Source: a virus | DNA: 64,000 nucleotides | Reading direction: 5' to 3' (one strand) | Virus record (IMG/VR): IMGVR_UViG_3300037258_000374 | Span: 1-64,000 of that record | Part shown: positions 1-7,631 of the stretch, one piece after another | Position numbering within the stretch: the stretch's first letter is position 1 | Layout: each line of letters begins with the position of its first letter | Notes under the pieces: generated by a model | Told to the model about the DNA's origin: nothing | Databases searched by the model: none | Seen by the model: only the letters and a program-made list of their open reading frames with translations | Made by a program: the position numbers and the translations under genes

Positions 1-193
1 CGTCGCCGACCTCAGCGTCTCCGAGGAAGGCGTAGTCGTCGGGGTCGTCGGAGAGCTGGACCTTTGGCCGCGTGCTGGAGCCGAACGCCTTCTCGCATCT
101 TCCGTCGCACGCGACCTTGGCGCGCTGTTCGCAGAAGGTGATCAGCTTCTCGAAGCGCGGACCGCCCTCGAGCTTGCGAAACTCGATGGTCAT
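1..193 (-). CDS. Hypothetical protein, 3' end outside window
   Basis: The first 64 codons of a minus-strand gene are visible; the reading frame is open to the window edge. The ATG overlaps the stop of the upstream gene (ATGA), as throughout this block. The visible part is hydrophilic with three cysteines in a C-x3-C-type cluster (VACDGRCEKAFG) and an acidic stretch. No family recognised; it is the last visible member of the small-protein run. Confidence 0.7.
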   Translation of the reverse strand, partial: MTIEFRKLEGGPRFEKLITFCEQRAKVACDGRCEKAFGSSTRPKVQLSDDPDDYAFLGDAEVGD

Positions 194-546
194 CGCTTCC
201 TCGATCCGTCGATGCGCCACTCGCGCTTGAGCGCAGCGACCTCGCGCTCGAGGTGCTTGGTCTCCGGCCTGCCGATGGTGCTGGCGAGCTCGCGGAGCGC
301 GCGCACGAGGTGAGCTTTCCGCGCCGCTCCGGCACTGATGACGAAGAGCTCGCCGCGCGCGAGCTGCTCTCGGACGTGGTGCGGCTCGCGGACCTGTCCG
401 CCGCCGCGAAACGTGACGCATGGTACGAGCGCGGCAGCCCCGCACTCCGGGCACTCGGGGAGCTTGTTGATCTTGGCGTTGACGATGTGATTCACCAGAT
501 GACCTCGTGTTGAAGTTGTGCGGTGCAGCGTGCGGGGGTCGCTCAT
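190..546 (-). CDS. Small zinc-knuckle protein (CPxC..C..H..R type)
   Basis: A 118-residue protein with a probable zinc site C32-C35-C43 followed by H56/H57 and R59, then a basic helical C-terminus ending in SRKR. The same spacing recurs in the genes at 1858 and 3468. The start was placed at 546 because it overlaps the preceding stop (ATGA); a longer reading upstream is only the shadow of the next gene. Role unknown; nucleic-acid binding is an inference from the basic tail and zinc motif. Confidence 0.75.
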   Translation of the reverse strand: MSDPRTLHRTTSTRGHLVNHIVNAKINKLPECPECGAAALVPCVTFRGGGQVREPHHVREQLARGELFVISAGAARKAHLVRALRELASTIGRPETKHLEREVAALKREWRIDGSRKR

Positions 547-938
547 CCCCACACCAAATCTACGAGCCCGTCGAGAGTCATTTCTCGGTCTGCGTGATAG
601 CGCTCGCGCAGGCCCTCCACCAGCTCGCGCAGCACGACCTCGGGCATGCTCGGCGGATCGCTGACCTGATCGGCGTCGATGTCGCCATCCACGCTCGACC
701 AGTAGACGCGGACCACCGATACGCTCGCCACGTCGTCGGCCTCCCACGTCACGAAGATGTGATCGGGTCCCGACGCATGCGGCTGGACGCGCAGCAGCAT
801 CGGCTGGTTTCCGACCGTGCCACCGGATCCCGTGTAGCCGCAGCGCAGGCAGCGATGGTTCGTCGAGCCGATGGGAAAGCAGCCACGATCGTGGCCACCG
901 CCGCACTTCGGGCACGTCCACCAGCAGCCGGTCACCAC
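543..938 (-). CDS. Zinc-ribbon hypothetical protein
   Basis: 131 residues. The N-terminus is a four-cysteine ribbon (C9-C12 and C30-C33, with further C and H residues between), followed by a mixed alpha/beta acidic region. It overlaps the genes on both sides by 4-7 nt. No family recognised beyond the ribbon. Confidence 0.75.
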   Translation of the reverse strand: MVTGCWWTCPKCGGGHDRGCFPIGSTNHRCLRCGYTGSGGTVGNQPMLLRVQPHASGPDHIFVTWEADDVASVSVVRVYWSSVDGDIDADQVSDPPSMPEVVLRELVEGLRERYHADREMTLDGLVDLVWG

Positions 939-1132
939 GACACCCCCAGCACCTCGGCGGCCTCGCCCGGAGTGAGCGGCTTACAGCCCGCGATGGAATA
1001 CATCAGGCGACCGTAGCCGCTCGGATCGCCTACGATGGCGATCGCGAGGCCAGCCTCGGCAGCCGCTTCGCGGATACGGGTAGCGAGCGCCTTGCGCTCC
1101 GTCGGGCTCGTGCTCGTCGTCGTCGTCATCAT
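932..1132 (-). CDS. Small hypothetical protein, leaderless start
   Basis: 66 residues, first gene of the leftmost sub-operon. The ATG at 1132 lies exactly 6 nt after a TATATT box and has no Shine-Dalgarno sequence, so initiation is probably leaderless. The N-terminus is Thr/Ser-rich and is followed by a basic amphipathic helix; the end (LTPGEAAEVLGVSW) looks like a short helix-turn-helix segment. Function unknown. Confidence 0.7.
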   Translation of the reverse strand: MMTTTTSTSPTERKALATRIREAAAEAGLAIAIVGDPSGYGRLMYSIAGCKPLTPGEAAEVLGVSW

Positions 1133-1138
1133 GGGATT

Positions 1139-1144
1139 AATATA
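1139..1144 (-). promoter_or_regulatory. TATATT -10 box, leaderless promoter
   Basis: TATATT is separated by 6 nt from the ATG at 1132. Upstream lies ATAGCTAGGACATGGC; the ATAGCTAGGAC part recurs before the 6115 gene and the TGGCTATATT part before the 6584 gene, suggesting a shared promoter or operator. Confidence 0.6.
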
Positions 1145-1267
1145 GCCATGTCCTAGCTATAAAGCAAGCCCCGAGATCGCCGGAAGTTCTGGCCATATTA
1201 CGGCTAGTTCGGGTGGGCGGCTGCGAATGACCTCGGACGCGAGCCCGAGATTTGAGCACGCTGCGGG

Positions 1268-1861
1268 TCACTCCTCGATTCCGTCCTCGCTGTGCAGCGG
1301 CAGCTCCGTTTGCATCGTGCGCGCGGTCGGTGCGGTCTCGTCGTTCTTGTAACCGGGCAGGAAGCGGACGCCGACGGTATCGGCCTTGGCTGGACGCCAG
1401 ACCATGCCGCAGCCCTGACACGCGTGCGTGTGATGGCGCTTGGTAGCGAACTCGCCCTCGTCGACATGGAGCGTCCCGCACGCAGGACACGTCAGCCGCA
1501 GCGGGATCGGAGCGCCGAGCTCGTGCTCGCGAGCGAGATGCTTCGCTTGCTCGCCCATCACATCAGACCTCAGACGTGCAACGAGAGCGCGTTGACCGTC
1601 GACCTCTTCACGGAGCGCACGAGCCATGCGAACAAGCTCTGACCGCTCGGTCACGCGCAGCACATCGGCGAGCAGCGAGAGCTGATTCGTAACTCGCGCG
1701 GATTCTTCGACTGCGGCGATGAGTTCGAGCGCGATCGTCGGACGATTGCGCGCCCACTTGTCGAGTTCTACGGCGCACTCGCGACAGTTGCACAGCACGG
1801 TGCAACTGAAGCACTGCCTATGCTCTGTGCAGGCGTGCTTGTGACATGCTTCGAGCGTCAT
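1268..1861 (-). CDS. Cysteine-rich hypothetical protein with two zinc clusters
   Basis: 197 residues. The N-terminus is packed with Cys and His (ACHKHACTEHRQCFSC, then CNCREC). A helical middle, probably coiled coil, leads to a C-terminal ribbon (CPACG ... CQGCGMVW). The start overlaps the upstream stop (ATGA). It is followed by about 135 bp without a gene that holds the promoter of the next gene. Function unknown; presumably a zinc-stabilised adaptor or DNA-binding protein. Confidence 0.75.
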   Translation of the reverse strand: MTLEACHKHACTEHRQCFSCTVLCNCRECAVELDKWARNRPTIALELIAAVEESARVTNQLSLLADVLRVTERSELVRMARALREEVDGQRALVARLRSDVMGEQAKHLAREHELGAPIPLRLTCPACGTLHVDEGEFATKRHHTHACQGCGMVWRPAKADTVGVRFLPGYKNDETAPTARTMQTELPLHSEDGIEE

Positions 1862-3090
1862 ACGCCAGCCTTCCCGCGGTCGATGTTGCGCTGCGTCTGT
1901 GCCGCCAATCCTCGAGCGGTGTGGTGCGCGATCGTGTGCTTCATGCCCATGCAGATCGACCCGGGCCCGGAGCCGCACTGCGGGCACACGACGTCGATCG
2001 CAAGCACGCCGTATTTATGCCGGCGGTCATCGGCGCTGATGCCCTGCACGATATCCCAGACCTCTGAGCACATCGGCTCGCCAGTACACGCGTGTCCGCA
2101 GGTCGGCAGATGACCGCCTATCTTGCGGCGCTCCTCGTCCGGCGGCTTGAGCTGGCCGGACTCGATGATCGCTGGGCCCGGCGCATCGTCGGCCGAGCGC
2201 TCGACGGTGACCGAACTCTGCGTCGTGATCGCGATCTTGAGCGTGCGCGACTCGTGAAGTGTCGCCGAGACGGTTCCGTCCTTGTTGCGGCATGCCTCGA
2301 ACGGCTTCGCGCCGCACTGCGGACACGGAACGTCGAAGCGGCGGTTTGCGAGACGCTCGACAGGTTCCTCGGCCTTCTCGGCGCGAGTCAGGGCCGCGTC
2401 GCGTTCGCCCATCAGACGCATCTCGCGAGCGCTGTACGCGAGCGGATCGAGATCGATCGGATGGATCGCATCCGCTCGCTCGAGATCGAGCTTCGCGTCG
2501 GCTAGCGCCCGCTCATCTTCTTGAACCGTCGCCGCGGCGTTGGCGGACAGCTGTGCCGGATCGATGCCGGAGCGTCGCGCGATGTCAATCGCCTCCGCCT
2601 CGGTGAGCACGCCGAGCTTGAGGTAGAGCCGAAGGGACGCAAGGCTGCCGGTCGCGTTCTGCGTGCGCTGCGCGATGGTCATCTCGATGCGCATGCGCTC
2701 GGCGCGGGCGAGCTTGAGAATGAGGAGCCGCGTGTGCGGATCGTGGAGATCGAATCCGCGGTCGGCCGCGCTCTCGATGTAGCCCATCGCGGCCAGGAGG
2801 TCAGCGACCAAGTTGCCGGTCGGCGGAGGCTCCGGTAGAAGCCTCTCGAGCTGCGGCGGCTTGTTGTTCGGGGCCAGCCCAACGGACAGGCAGCGGAAGT
2901 ACGCGTCGAACAGCTTCCACGCCGCGATCGGACCGCACTCGGCGAGCACCGTGATCGCCGCGAGCGCGAGCGCGGCGCCGGCAACGGCGGCGGCCGGGCG
3001 TTCCTTCTCGATCAGCTTGAGGATCTCGTCGGCCAGCTTCGGCCCGGTCTTCGTTAGATCTTCGTTGGTCATGAACGTCTTCTCGGTCAT
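1858..3090 (-). CDS. Protein with two CPxC..C..H..R zinc knuckles
   Basis: 410 residues. The N-terminal half is helical with an Ala-rich, possibly membrane-associating segment at about 33-50. The C-terminal half carries two copies of the same knuckle: C256-C259-C267...H279-R282 and C369-C372-C380...H389/H390-R393, with an extra Cys-rich loop near 331-341 between them. Duplication of a motif that neighbours carry singly suggests expansion of one domain within this block. Function unknown. Confidence 0.75.
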   Translation of the reverse strand: MTEKTFMTNEDLTKTGPKLADEILKLIEKERPAAAVAGAALALAAITVLAECGPIAAWKLFDAYFRCLSVGLAPNNKPPQLERLLPEPPPTGNLVADLLAAMGYIESAADRGFDLHDPHTRLLILKLARAERMRIEMTIAQRTQNATGSLASLRLYLKLGVLTEAEAIDIARRSGIDPAQLSANAAATVQEDERALADAKLDLERADAIHPIDLDPLAYSAREMRLMGERDAALTRAEKAEEPVERLANRRFDVPCPQCGAKPFEACRNKDGTVSATLHESRTLKIAITTQSSVTVERSADDAPGPAIIESGQLKPPDEERRKIGGHLPTCGHACTGEPMCSEVWDIVQGISADDRRHKYGVLAIDVVCPQCGSGPGSICMGMKHTIAHHTARGLAAQTQRNIDRGKAGV

Positions 3091-3314
3091 CGGATGCTCC
3101 TTGCTAGTCGGATAAGCGCTTGCTTGAGCGGCGAGCGTTTGCGGAAGTGGCGGTTGTGGATCCCGAGGAAGCCGCGAGATCGAAGCTCGGCGATGCCGCG
3201 CGGATCGGTGTCGCCAGGAAGCGCGAGCGGGCGCGGCCAGTAGGCGGCATCGTGACGCCCCTGCTCGGCCTGGAGCATGCGCCGGTGCGGCAGGCCGTAG
3301 CTATCGAGTCCCAT
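3087..3314 (-). CDS. Small basic hypothetical protein
   Basis: 75 residues, strongly basic, overlapping the genes on both sides (4 nt downstream, 14 nt upstream). No motif recognised. It could be a small DNA-binding or host-takeover protein; this is inferred only from size, charge and position. Confidence 0.6.
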   Translation of the reverse strand: MGLDSYGLPHRRMLQAEQGRHDAAYWPRPLALPGDTDPRGIAELRSRGFLGIHNRHFRKRSPLKQALIRLARSIR

Positions 3315-3471
3315 CGGTCCCCGTGAACGATTCCAGCAGCTTGACGCGATGTTCCTGCCACTTCCTGAGGAGCTCGGGCGTCGCGCCGTATCGGCCTGTC
3401 GGAATGTCCTCTATCAGTAGCGAAATCATGCGGTCGACGTAGACGATATCGGTGCTCGGCGGCGTGTTCAT
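3301..3471 (-). CDS. Small hypothetical protein
   Basis: 56 residues starting MNTPPSTDIVY. The start at 3471 is supported by GAGGT 4 nt upstream and by overlap with the previous stop. Mostly helical and hydrophilic; function unknown. Confidence 0.65.
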   Translation of the reverse strand: MNTPPSTDIVYVDRMISLLIEDIPTGRYGATPELLRKWQEHRVKLLESFTGTDGTR

Positions 3472-3683
3472 GTGGACCTCTTGAGTTCGTCGATCACTGC
3501 ATCGGTCGCCTTGTCGCTGGCGTGCTTCGCCGCGCGCTCGGACAGCGTTGCGTAGTGCGCGCGGCGCACGCGCGAGACGTGGTGGCCGGTCTTCGTGCGC
3601 GCCTCGTCGCCGACGCCGACATCGCGGCACTTGGCGCCGGGCTCGGCGTGGCAGTTCGGGCAGATCAACGCGAGCGCCCTCAC
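3468..3683 (-). CDS. Small zinc-knuckle protein (CPxC..C..H..R type)
   Basis: 71 residues with the recurrent motif C8-C11-C19 ... H34/H35-R38, then a helical tail. The GTG at 3683 overlaps the upstream stop (GTGA), the usual junction in this block, so it was preferred to a longer upstream ATG. It is the third gene in the first 4 kb to carry this knuckle. Confidence 0.7.
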   Translation of the reverse strand: MRALALICPNCHAEPGAKCRDVGVGDEARTKTGHHVSRVRRAHYATLSERAAKHASDKATDAVIDELKRST

Positions 3684-3982
3684 AGATCGAACTCCTTGCG
3701 CCAAGCGGCGATCTGCTCGCGCCGCTCGCTCACGGCGAAAGTGTTCAGCATGCGCGCGCCCTCGGCGACCGACAGCAGATGGCTGTAGTCATGCAGCGCG
3801 AAGGTCAGGGCATTCCGCAGCAGATCGACGGCCTCCTGCATGATCGAAGGAGCCTCCTGCGCGAGGGGCGACCTCAGCTTCGCGCGAAGCCCCTCGATCG
3901 CGACCGCATCGATGTCGTTGTAGTCGCTCGCGAGGCGACCCAGCGCGAGATCGATGATGTCTCGTTCGGGCTGCTCGAACAT
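3680..3982 (-). CDS. Hypothetical helical protein
   Basis: 100 residues beginning MFEQPERDII, entirely helical in appearance, acidic first half, overlapping its neighbours by 1 and 4 nt. No motif recognised. Confidence 0.65.
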   Translation of the reverse strand: MFEQPERDIIDLALGRLASDYNDIDAVAIEGLRAKLRSPLAQEAPSIMQEAVDLLRNALTFALHDYSHLLSVAEGARMLNTFAVSERREQIAAWRKEFDL

Positions 3983-4428
3983 CACAGGCCGCCAAGGCTG
4001 CGGAGCTCGTGGCACGTAGCGCACGTCGCGGACGCCGCGCCGCCATCGGATCGGCATTCGTTGCACAGCGGAGGATTGCGGAGTGCGAGCTGGATGGATT
4101 CCATCAGCTCGGCCGCGAACCCCGCGCTGCTGTTGTGTTCCGAATGCTGGAGAACCTGCATGCGCGCGATCTTGTCGGTCAAGAACAGATCGACATGCCG
4201 GATCGTTATCTCGAGCACGACGGCCTTCGCTTCGAGCTTCGCGATGGCATTCGCCAGTTCGGCGCGGTCGGGCAGCGCTTGGTCAGCACGCGTCTCGGCG
4301 AGGAGCTGCTCCTGCTTGTCGAGGCGCTCGATCAGCGGCGCGATTCCCGAGGCGATGGCTCGGCGCATCTCGACCCGATACTTGTCCATCGGCTCCGGCG
4401 TGGGCTCTTCATTGTCGAACTCGGGCAT
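3982..4428 (-). CDS. Coiled-coil protein with C-terminal Cys cluster
   Basis: 148 residues. A long heptad-like helical region (about 17-95) is followed by a compact C-terminal zinc site, CNEC ... CATCHEL. It abuts the gene upstream and overlaps the one downstream. Function unknown; the architecture suits a dimerising zinc adaptor. Confidence 0.7.
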   Translation of the reverse strand: MPEFDNEEPTPEPMDKYRVEMRRAIASGIAPLIERLDKQEQLLAETRADQALPDRAELANAIAKLEAKAVVLEITIRHVDLFLTDKIARMQVLQHSEHNSSAGFAAELMESIQLALRNPPLCNECRSDGGAASATCATCHELRSLGGL

Positions 4429-4743
4429 CTAGCGCTCCTTCCGCCGCTTCCGCGGCTTGCATTCTCCGTCATGTCCGCGCGTGCGCGCGCACTTGAACAT
4501 CGGCCGATCGGCGCGCGCGACCGTGATTCCGCATCGATTGCTTCGCGTCATCCGCGGAACGTTGTCAGCCGCCCAGACGGCGCCGAGCCACGCGTCAATC
4601 GCGACATCGAATTTGATCGCGGCGCGCACGATGCGGCCGATCACGATGCCTGCAGCTCGATGGCTGGCTATCGGCGCGAGCAGGAATTCGAGCATCGACA
4701 TCCGCACATGCGCGGCATCGGTGAGCGGCATGCGTCCGCTCAT
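4429..4743 (-). CDS. Hypothetical protein, basic C-terminus
   Basis: 104 residues. The start at 4743 overlaps the upstream stop (ATGA). The middle is hydrophobic (LLAPIASHRAAGIVIG), and the C-terminus has a Cys pair with an H and ends in KPRKRRKER. The same KRKKRKER-like ending occurs in the gene at 5187, suggesting related nucleic-acid binding tails. Confidence 0.65.
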   Translation of the reverse strand: MSGRMPLTDAAHVRMSMLEFLLAPIASHRAAGIVIGRIVRAAIKFDVAIDAWLGAVWAADNVPRMTRSNRCGITVARADRPMFKCARTRGHDGECKPRKRRKER

Positions 4744-5186
4744 CGCAGATGCCTCGCCCGGCATTCGGCGCGCGCGATTTCATCGCAGGAGCGGTAGCAG
4801 TGGTGGCCATCGCAATCGGCGCACGCGAGTTGTGGATGGCCATTGTCGCACTCGGTGAACGGATCCGAAGTCTCTTCGCTGCGGCCTTCGACGCCCATCT
4901 GCCGCACGGTGTCGATGTAGCCGCGCCATGCGCACCGCTCCATCTCGAAGCGCAGTTCGGGCGGCAGCTCGTCGCGCCTCGCCGGGTACCCATCGTCGAC
5001 GAACGCCTCGATGGTGGCCTCGCGATCGGCGCTGACGGCGTCATTGTCATTCCACGTGATCCTGACGACGCCGTCGCCGAACATCCCGACGACGACGCCT
5101 ACGCGCGCGCCAGAGCGAACGCGGTCCCCAACCGATATCCGACAGCGCTCACCGCCGGGCCCGACGATAGGCATCCAGCGCTTCAT
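4740..5186 (-). CDS. SH3-like protein with Cys/His-rich C-terminus
   Basis: 148 residues. The N-terminal part (ISVGDRVRSGARVGVVVGMF) has the look of a KOW/SH3-like beta barrel. The C-terminus (ECDNGHPQLACADCDGHHCY) is a dense metal-binding cluster. It overlaps the downstream gene by 4 nt and abuts the upstream stop. Function not known. Confidence 0.7.
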   Translation of the reverse strand: MKRWMPIVGPGGERCRISVGDRVRSGARVGVVVGMFGDGVVRITWNDNDAVSADREATIEAFVDDGYPARRDELPPELRFEMERCAWRGYIDTVRQMGVEGRSEETSDPFTECDNGHPQLACADCDGHHCYRSCDEIARAECRARHLR

Positions 5187-5342
5187 CTAGCGCTCCTTCC
5201 GCTTTTTCCGCTTCCGCAGCACAGCGTCCAGCTTGCGTTCGATCCGCTTGAGATGGTTCATCTGCTCATCGTGGAGTTGACAGATGACCCGCCTGAGTTG
5301 GTTCGATAGCCACGTCTGGATGCCGGTTTCATCAGCACTCAT
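5187..5342 (-). CDS. Very small basic coiled-coil protein
   Basis: 51 residues. One long amphipathic helix ends in a highly basic tail (RKRKKRKER). The start overlaps the upstream stop (ATGA). Possibly a small nucleic-acid-binding protein; the tail resembles that of the gene ending at 4429. Confidence 0.65.
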   Translation of the reverse strand: MSADETGIQTWLSNQLRRVICQLHDEQMNHLKRIERKLDAVLRKRKKRKER

Positions 5343-5695
5343 GGTCTTTGCCTTAGTGCGGCTTGTCGCGCCGCAATCGTTTTGCGCTGCTCTTCTTCGG
5401 TCTCCCACGCCTCGAGCGCAGCTACCGCGCGTTCGCGATACTGCTCCTTGATGCCGAGCGGGACCGCGAACCACTGCGCCGCGAGCTCGCCGCGAGCAGT
5501 CGCGTCCTCGGCGTGGATGACCTCGCTCGCGATGAAGTCGAGCGGTGACTGGTGGGCGGCAACGAATGCGGTCCACTCCGTCATCGACACAGCCATCACG
5601 CCGACCGCAACGCCATCCGCGAGTTGCACGGTGATGCGCACGCGGTTGTCTTCGAGCGCCTCGGGCTCGAAGGTCAGCGGTCCGATGGTGATCAC
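5339..5695 (-). CDS. Hypothetical protein
   Basis: 118 residues. A beta-rich N-terminus is followed by a long helix of Glu/Arg/Ala residues. Overlaps both neighbours by 4 nt. No family recognised. Confidence 0.7.
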   Translation of the reverse strand: MITIGPLTFEPEALEDNRVRITVQLADGVAVGVMAVSMTEWTAFVAAHQSPLDFIASEVIHAEDATARGELAAQWFAVPLGIKEQYRERAVAALEAWETEEEQRKTIAARQAALRQRP

Positions 5696-5865
5696 CGGAC
5701 ACCCAGCAGCGCGAGCTGGCTCGGCTGTGCGTTCGCAGCTCCGCAGTCGTCGATGTCGTGGTCGAGTTCGATCAGCTCGCCGTGTCGGTTGAAGGCGAGG
5801 AGCTTGCGGCCGGGCAGTCCCCTGGCTAGCCGCTTGTCACGATACGGTGCTACATTCTTCAGCAT
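5692..5865 (-). CDS. Small hypothetical protein
   Basis: 57 residues beginning MLKNVAPYRD. The start at 5865 has a good GGAGG 4 nt upstream. An in-frame ATG at 5892 was rejected because it abuts a strong hairpin and has no ribosome binding site. Function unknown. Confidence 0.6.
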   Translation of the reverse strand: MLKNVAPYRDKRLARGLPGRKLLAFNRHGELIELDHDIDDCGAANAQPSQLALLGVR

Positions 5866-5892
5866 CGAGCCTCCAGTTTCAGGTTCGGTCAT

Positions 5893-5921
5893 GGGCCCGA
5901 GCGTTGACGCGCTGCGGGCCC
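5893..5921 (-). terminator. GC-rich hairpin, possible terminator
   Basis: GGGCCCG/CGGGCCC plus AGCG/CGCT arms close a 6-nt loop with one bulged base, in the 76 nt between the 5942 and 5865 genes. There is no U tract, so it could attenuate or stabilise the transcript rather than terminate it. Confidence 0.4.
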
Positions 5922-5941
5922 GATTTGCGGTCGGCGGTCAG

Positions 5942-6115
5942 CTACTGCGCAAGAGCCTTCTCGGCTTCGGCGAGCGCAGCCTGGAGCGTGAACGATGACA
6001 CGCTGAGTCCGCGCGCGTTGGCGGCGGCGGTGATCTTCTTCTTCTGATCGCCGGGCACGAGGACGCGAATCATCTCGTCCTTGCGGACCTGCTTCCGAAC
6101 CTTGGGGCGTGACAT
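5942..6115 (-). CDS. Ribbon-helix-helix DNA-binding protein
   Basis: 57 residues, MSRPKVRKQV onward. A basic start, a short beta strand (MIRVLVPG) and two helices (DQKKKITAAANARGL, SVSSFTLQAALAEAE) give a typical Arc/CopG/MobC-like RHH pattern. The start at 6115 has AAGGAG 7 nt upstream. Upstream lies a copy of ATAGCTAGGAC, also found before the 1132 gene, so this protein is a candidate autoregulator of those promoters. Confidence 0.7.
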   Translation of the reverse strand: MSRPKVRKQVRKDEMIRVLVPGDQKKKITAAANARGLSVSSFTLQAALAEAEKALAQ

Positions 6116-6239
6116 GTCTTTGCTCCTTGTATCGCTGGAATATGGCCTGGTCAAGTCCTAGCTATGGTAAGGGCGCGCCATAGACGACCTTGGCTGATCG
6201 TGCGACCACATCTTAGGCGCGAGGATGCCGCCAAGTGGG

Positions 6240-6584
6240 CTAGCGCCCTGTCTGCGGACAACCGTCGCCGCCCGGACATCCGACCACGCCCTCGCCGGGG
6301 AGCGTCTCGATGTCCCACCCCTTGCGATGCGTGTGCAGCCACGAGGCGATCTCGCGAACCGCATCGGCCTGTACCGATGGGGAGTGTCCGGCGCGGATCG
6401 CGCTCTGGATCAGTACCTGGCCGCCAGGCATGTATCCAATGGCCTGGAGATGCGGCCCGTCGGAGGTGAGCGTGTTCTTCACCATGTCGTTCTCTTTGAC
6501 GAGAGTCACGCGAACGTTGTGAACTCTGATCGTGATTAAGGTCGGCGAGCCCTTGGGCGCCCTCTGGGTGGTCATCTTGGCCAT
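6240..6584 (-). CDS. Hypothetical protein, leaderless start
   Basis: 114 residues starting MAKMTTQRAP. The ATG at 6584 lies 6 nt after TATATT and lacks a Shine-Dalgarno sequence. An N-terminal beta-strand region (LITIRVHNVRVTLV) precedes a helix and a Cys-containing tail (GCPGGDGCPQTGR). Function unknown. Confidence 0.7.
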   Translation of the reverse strand: MAKMTTQRAPKGSPTLITIRVHNVRVTLVKENDMVKNTLTSDGPHLQAIGYMPGGQVLIQSAIRAGHSPSVQADAVREIASWLHTHRKGWDIETLPGEGVVGCPGGDGCPQTGR

Positions 6585-6590
6585 GGGATG

Positions 6591-6596
6591 AATATA
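6591..6596 (-). promoter_or_regulatory. TATATT -10 box, leaderless promoter
   Basis: TGGCTATATT, then a 6-nt spacer to the ATG at 6584. The ten bases match the promoter at 1139. Confidence 0.6.
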
Positions 6597-6657
6597 GCCA
6601 TATCCGTACCGGGTGTCAACTTCCTGTGCATGGTCGCAGTGAGCGACCTCGCAGATG

Positions 6658-7604
6658 TCAGGCGGCATTGCACACGCAATCGTTGATGTCGTCGAGCGCC
6701 TCGCCATCTAGGTCTGCCGGATCGAACGCCAGCATCGGCTGCTGAGACATCTCAAGCAGCGTGTGATAGCGCGGTGAATCGATGCGGAACGGATGACTCC
6801 GCGTCTCGGGCGGTCGGTTGTCGCGTGGCGCGAGCTCGTAGAATTCATCCCCAAGTTCGAACGCTGGCTGCGCACTGCTACTGATGGCCTTTGGCTTCTT
6901 GGCGATGCGCAACGGTTTGCGAGGGACACGCTGCTCCTGCTCCTGCATTCGGCAAGCTCCGGCCAATCGCGCATGATCCGCATCCGCTTGGCTCGGCCCT
7001 TGAGGAAACACAGATCGCAGTTACCCTCCCACTTCTTGAGTTGGAGATCGAACGGCTGCGCGCGCCAGAACGCATCGACATCTGCCACGGTAAGACCAGC
7101 GTCGGCGAGCGGCATCGACACGTCCCAGCGACCACCGCTGTCGTTGCGATTGCGGAGTTTGGAGACGCGTCGCGGCTCGTCGGCTCGCAGCCCGACGATA
7201 TTTGTCCAGTGCTCGTAGCCGCGCGCGAGCATCCACCCCTTCATCGCGCGAATCTTGAGATCGGTGGTGCAGAACCTAGTCACCGGATTCGGCAGATAGT
7301 TGCGGTCCAAAATCAGCCGAGCAAACGGCTCACCGTCTCGCGATGCGGTCTCGAACGTGACCTCGCGATAGTGGTGCTCGGAGTCCGGATCGCGCTCGAC
7401 CCAATGGATCGGCACGCGCCATCGCGTCTCGATCTCGTGGACAAAGTCGAGCGTCTCCTTGCGCTCCTTGCCGGTATTTGCGAATAGCACGTGCACATCA
7501 TCGGCGAGCCCAGCATTGAGGCACCGATGCAGCATGAAGCCGGACGTGCGACCACCCGAGAATGACAACTTCGCAGGTCCTACGATTTTGAATGGGTCAC
7601 GCAT
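6658..7604 (-). CDS. PAPS reductase-family protein, frameshifted
   Basis: Phage PAPS-reductase/ATP-PPase-like protein. The start shows the PP-loop-like LSFSGGRTSGFML. Later landmarks are FANTGKE, RFCTTDLKI and CDLCFLKGRAKRM. At about 6948 the frame breaks after PELAE; the family-typical end (SQQPMLAF ... DCVCNAA) continues in the -1 frame to 6658. Without the shift the frame ends at 6708 with unrelated sequence. The junction GAATGCAG is not an obvious slippery site, so a real mutation or a one-base sequence error is more likely than programmed shifting. In phages such proteins often sit beside DNA-modification genes, as here. Confidence 0.75.
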
Positions 7605-7631
7605 CGTCGTAATTATCCCCTTATCGGCATC

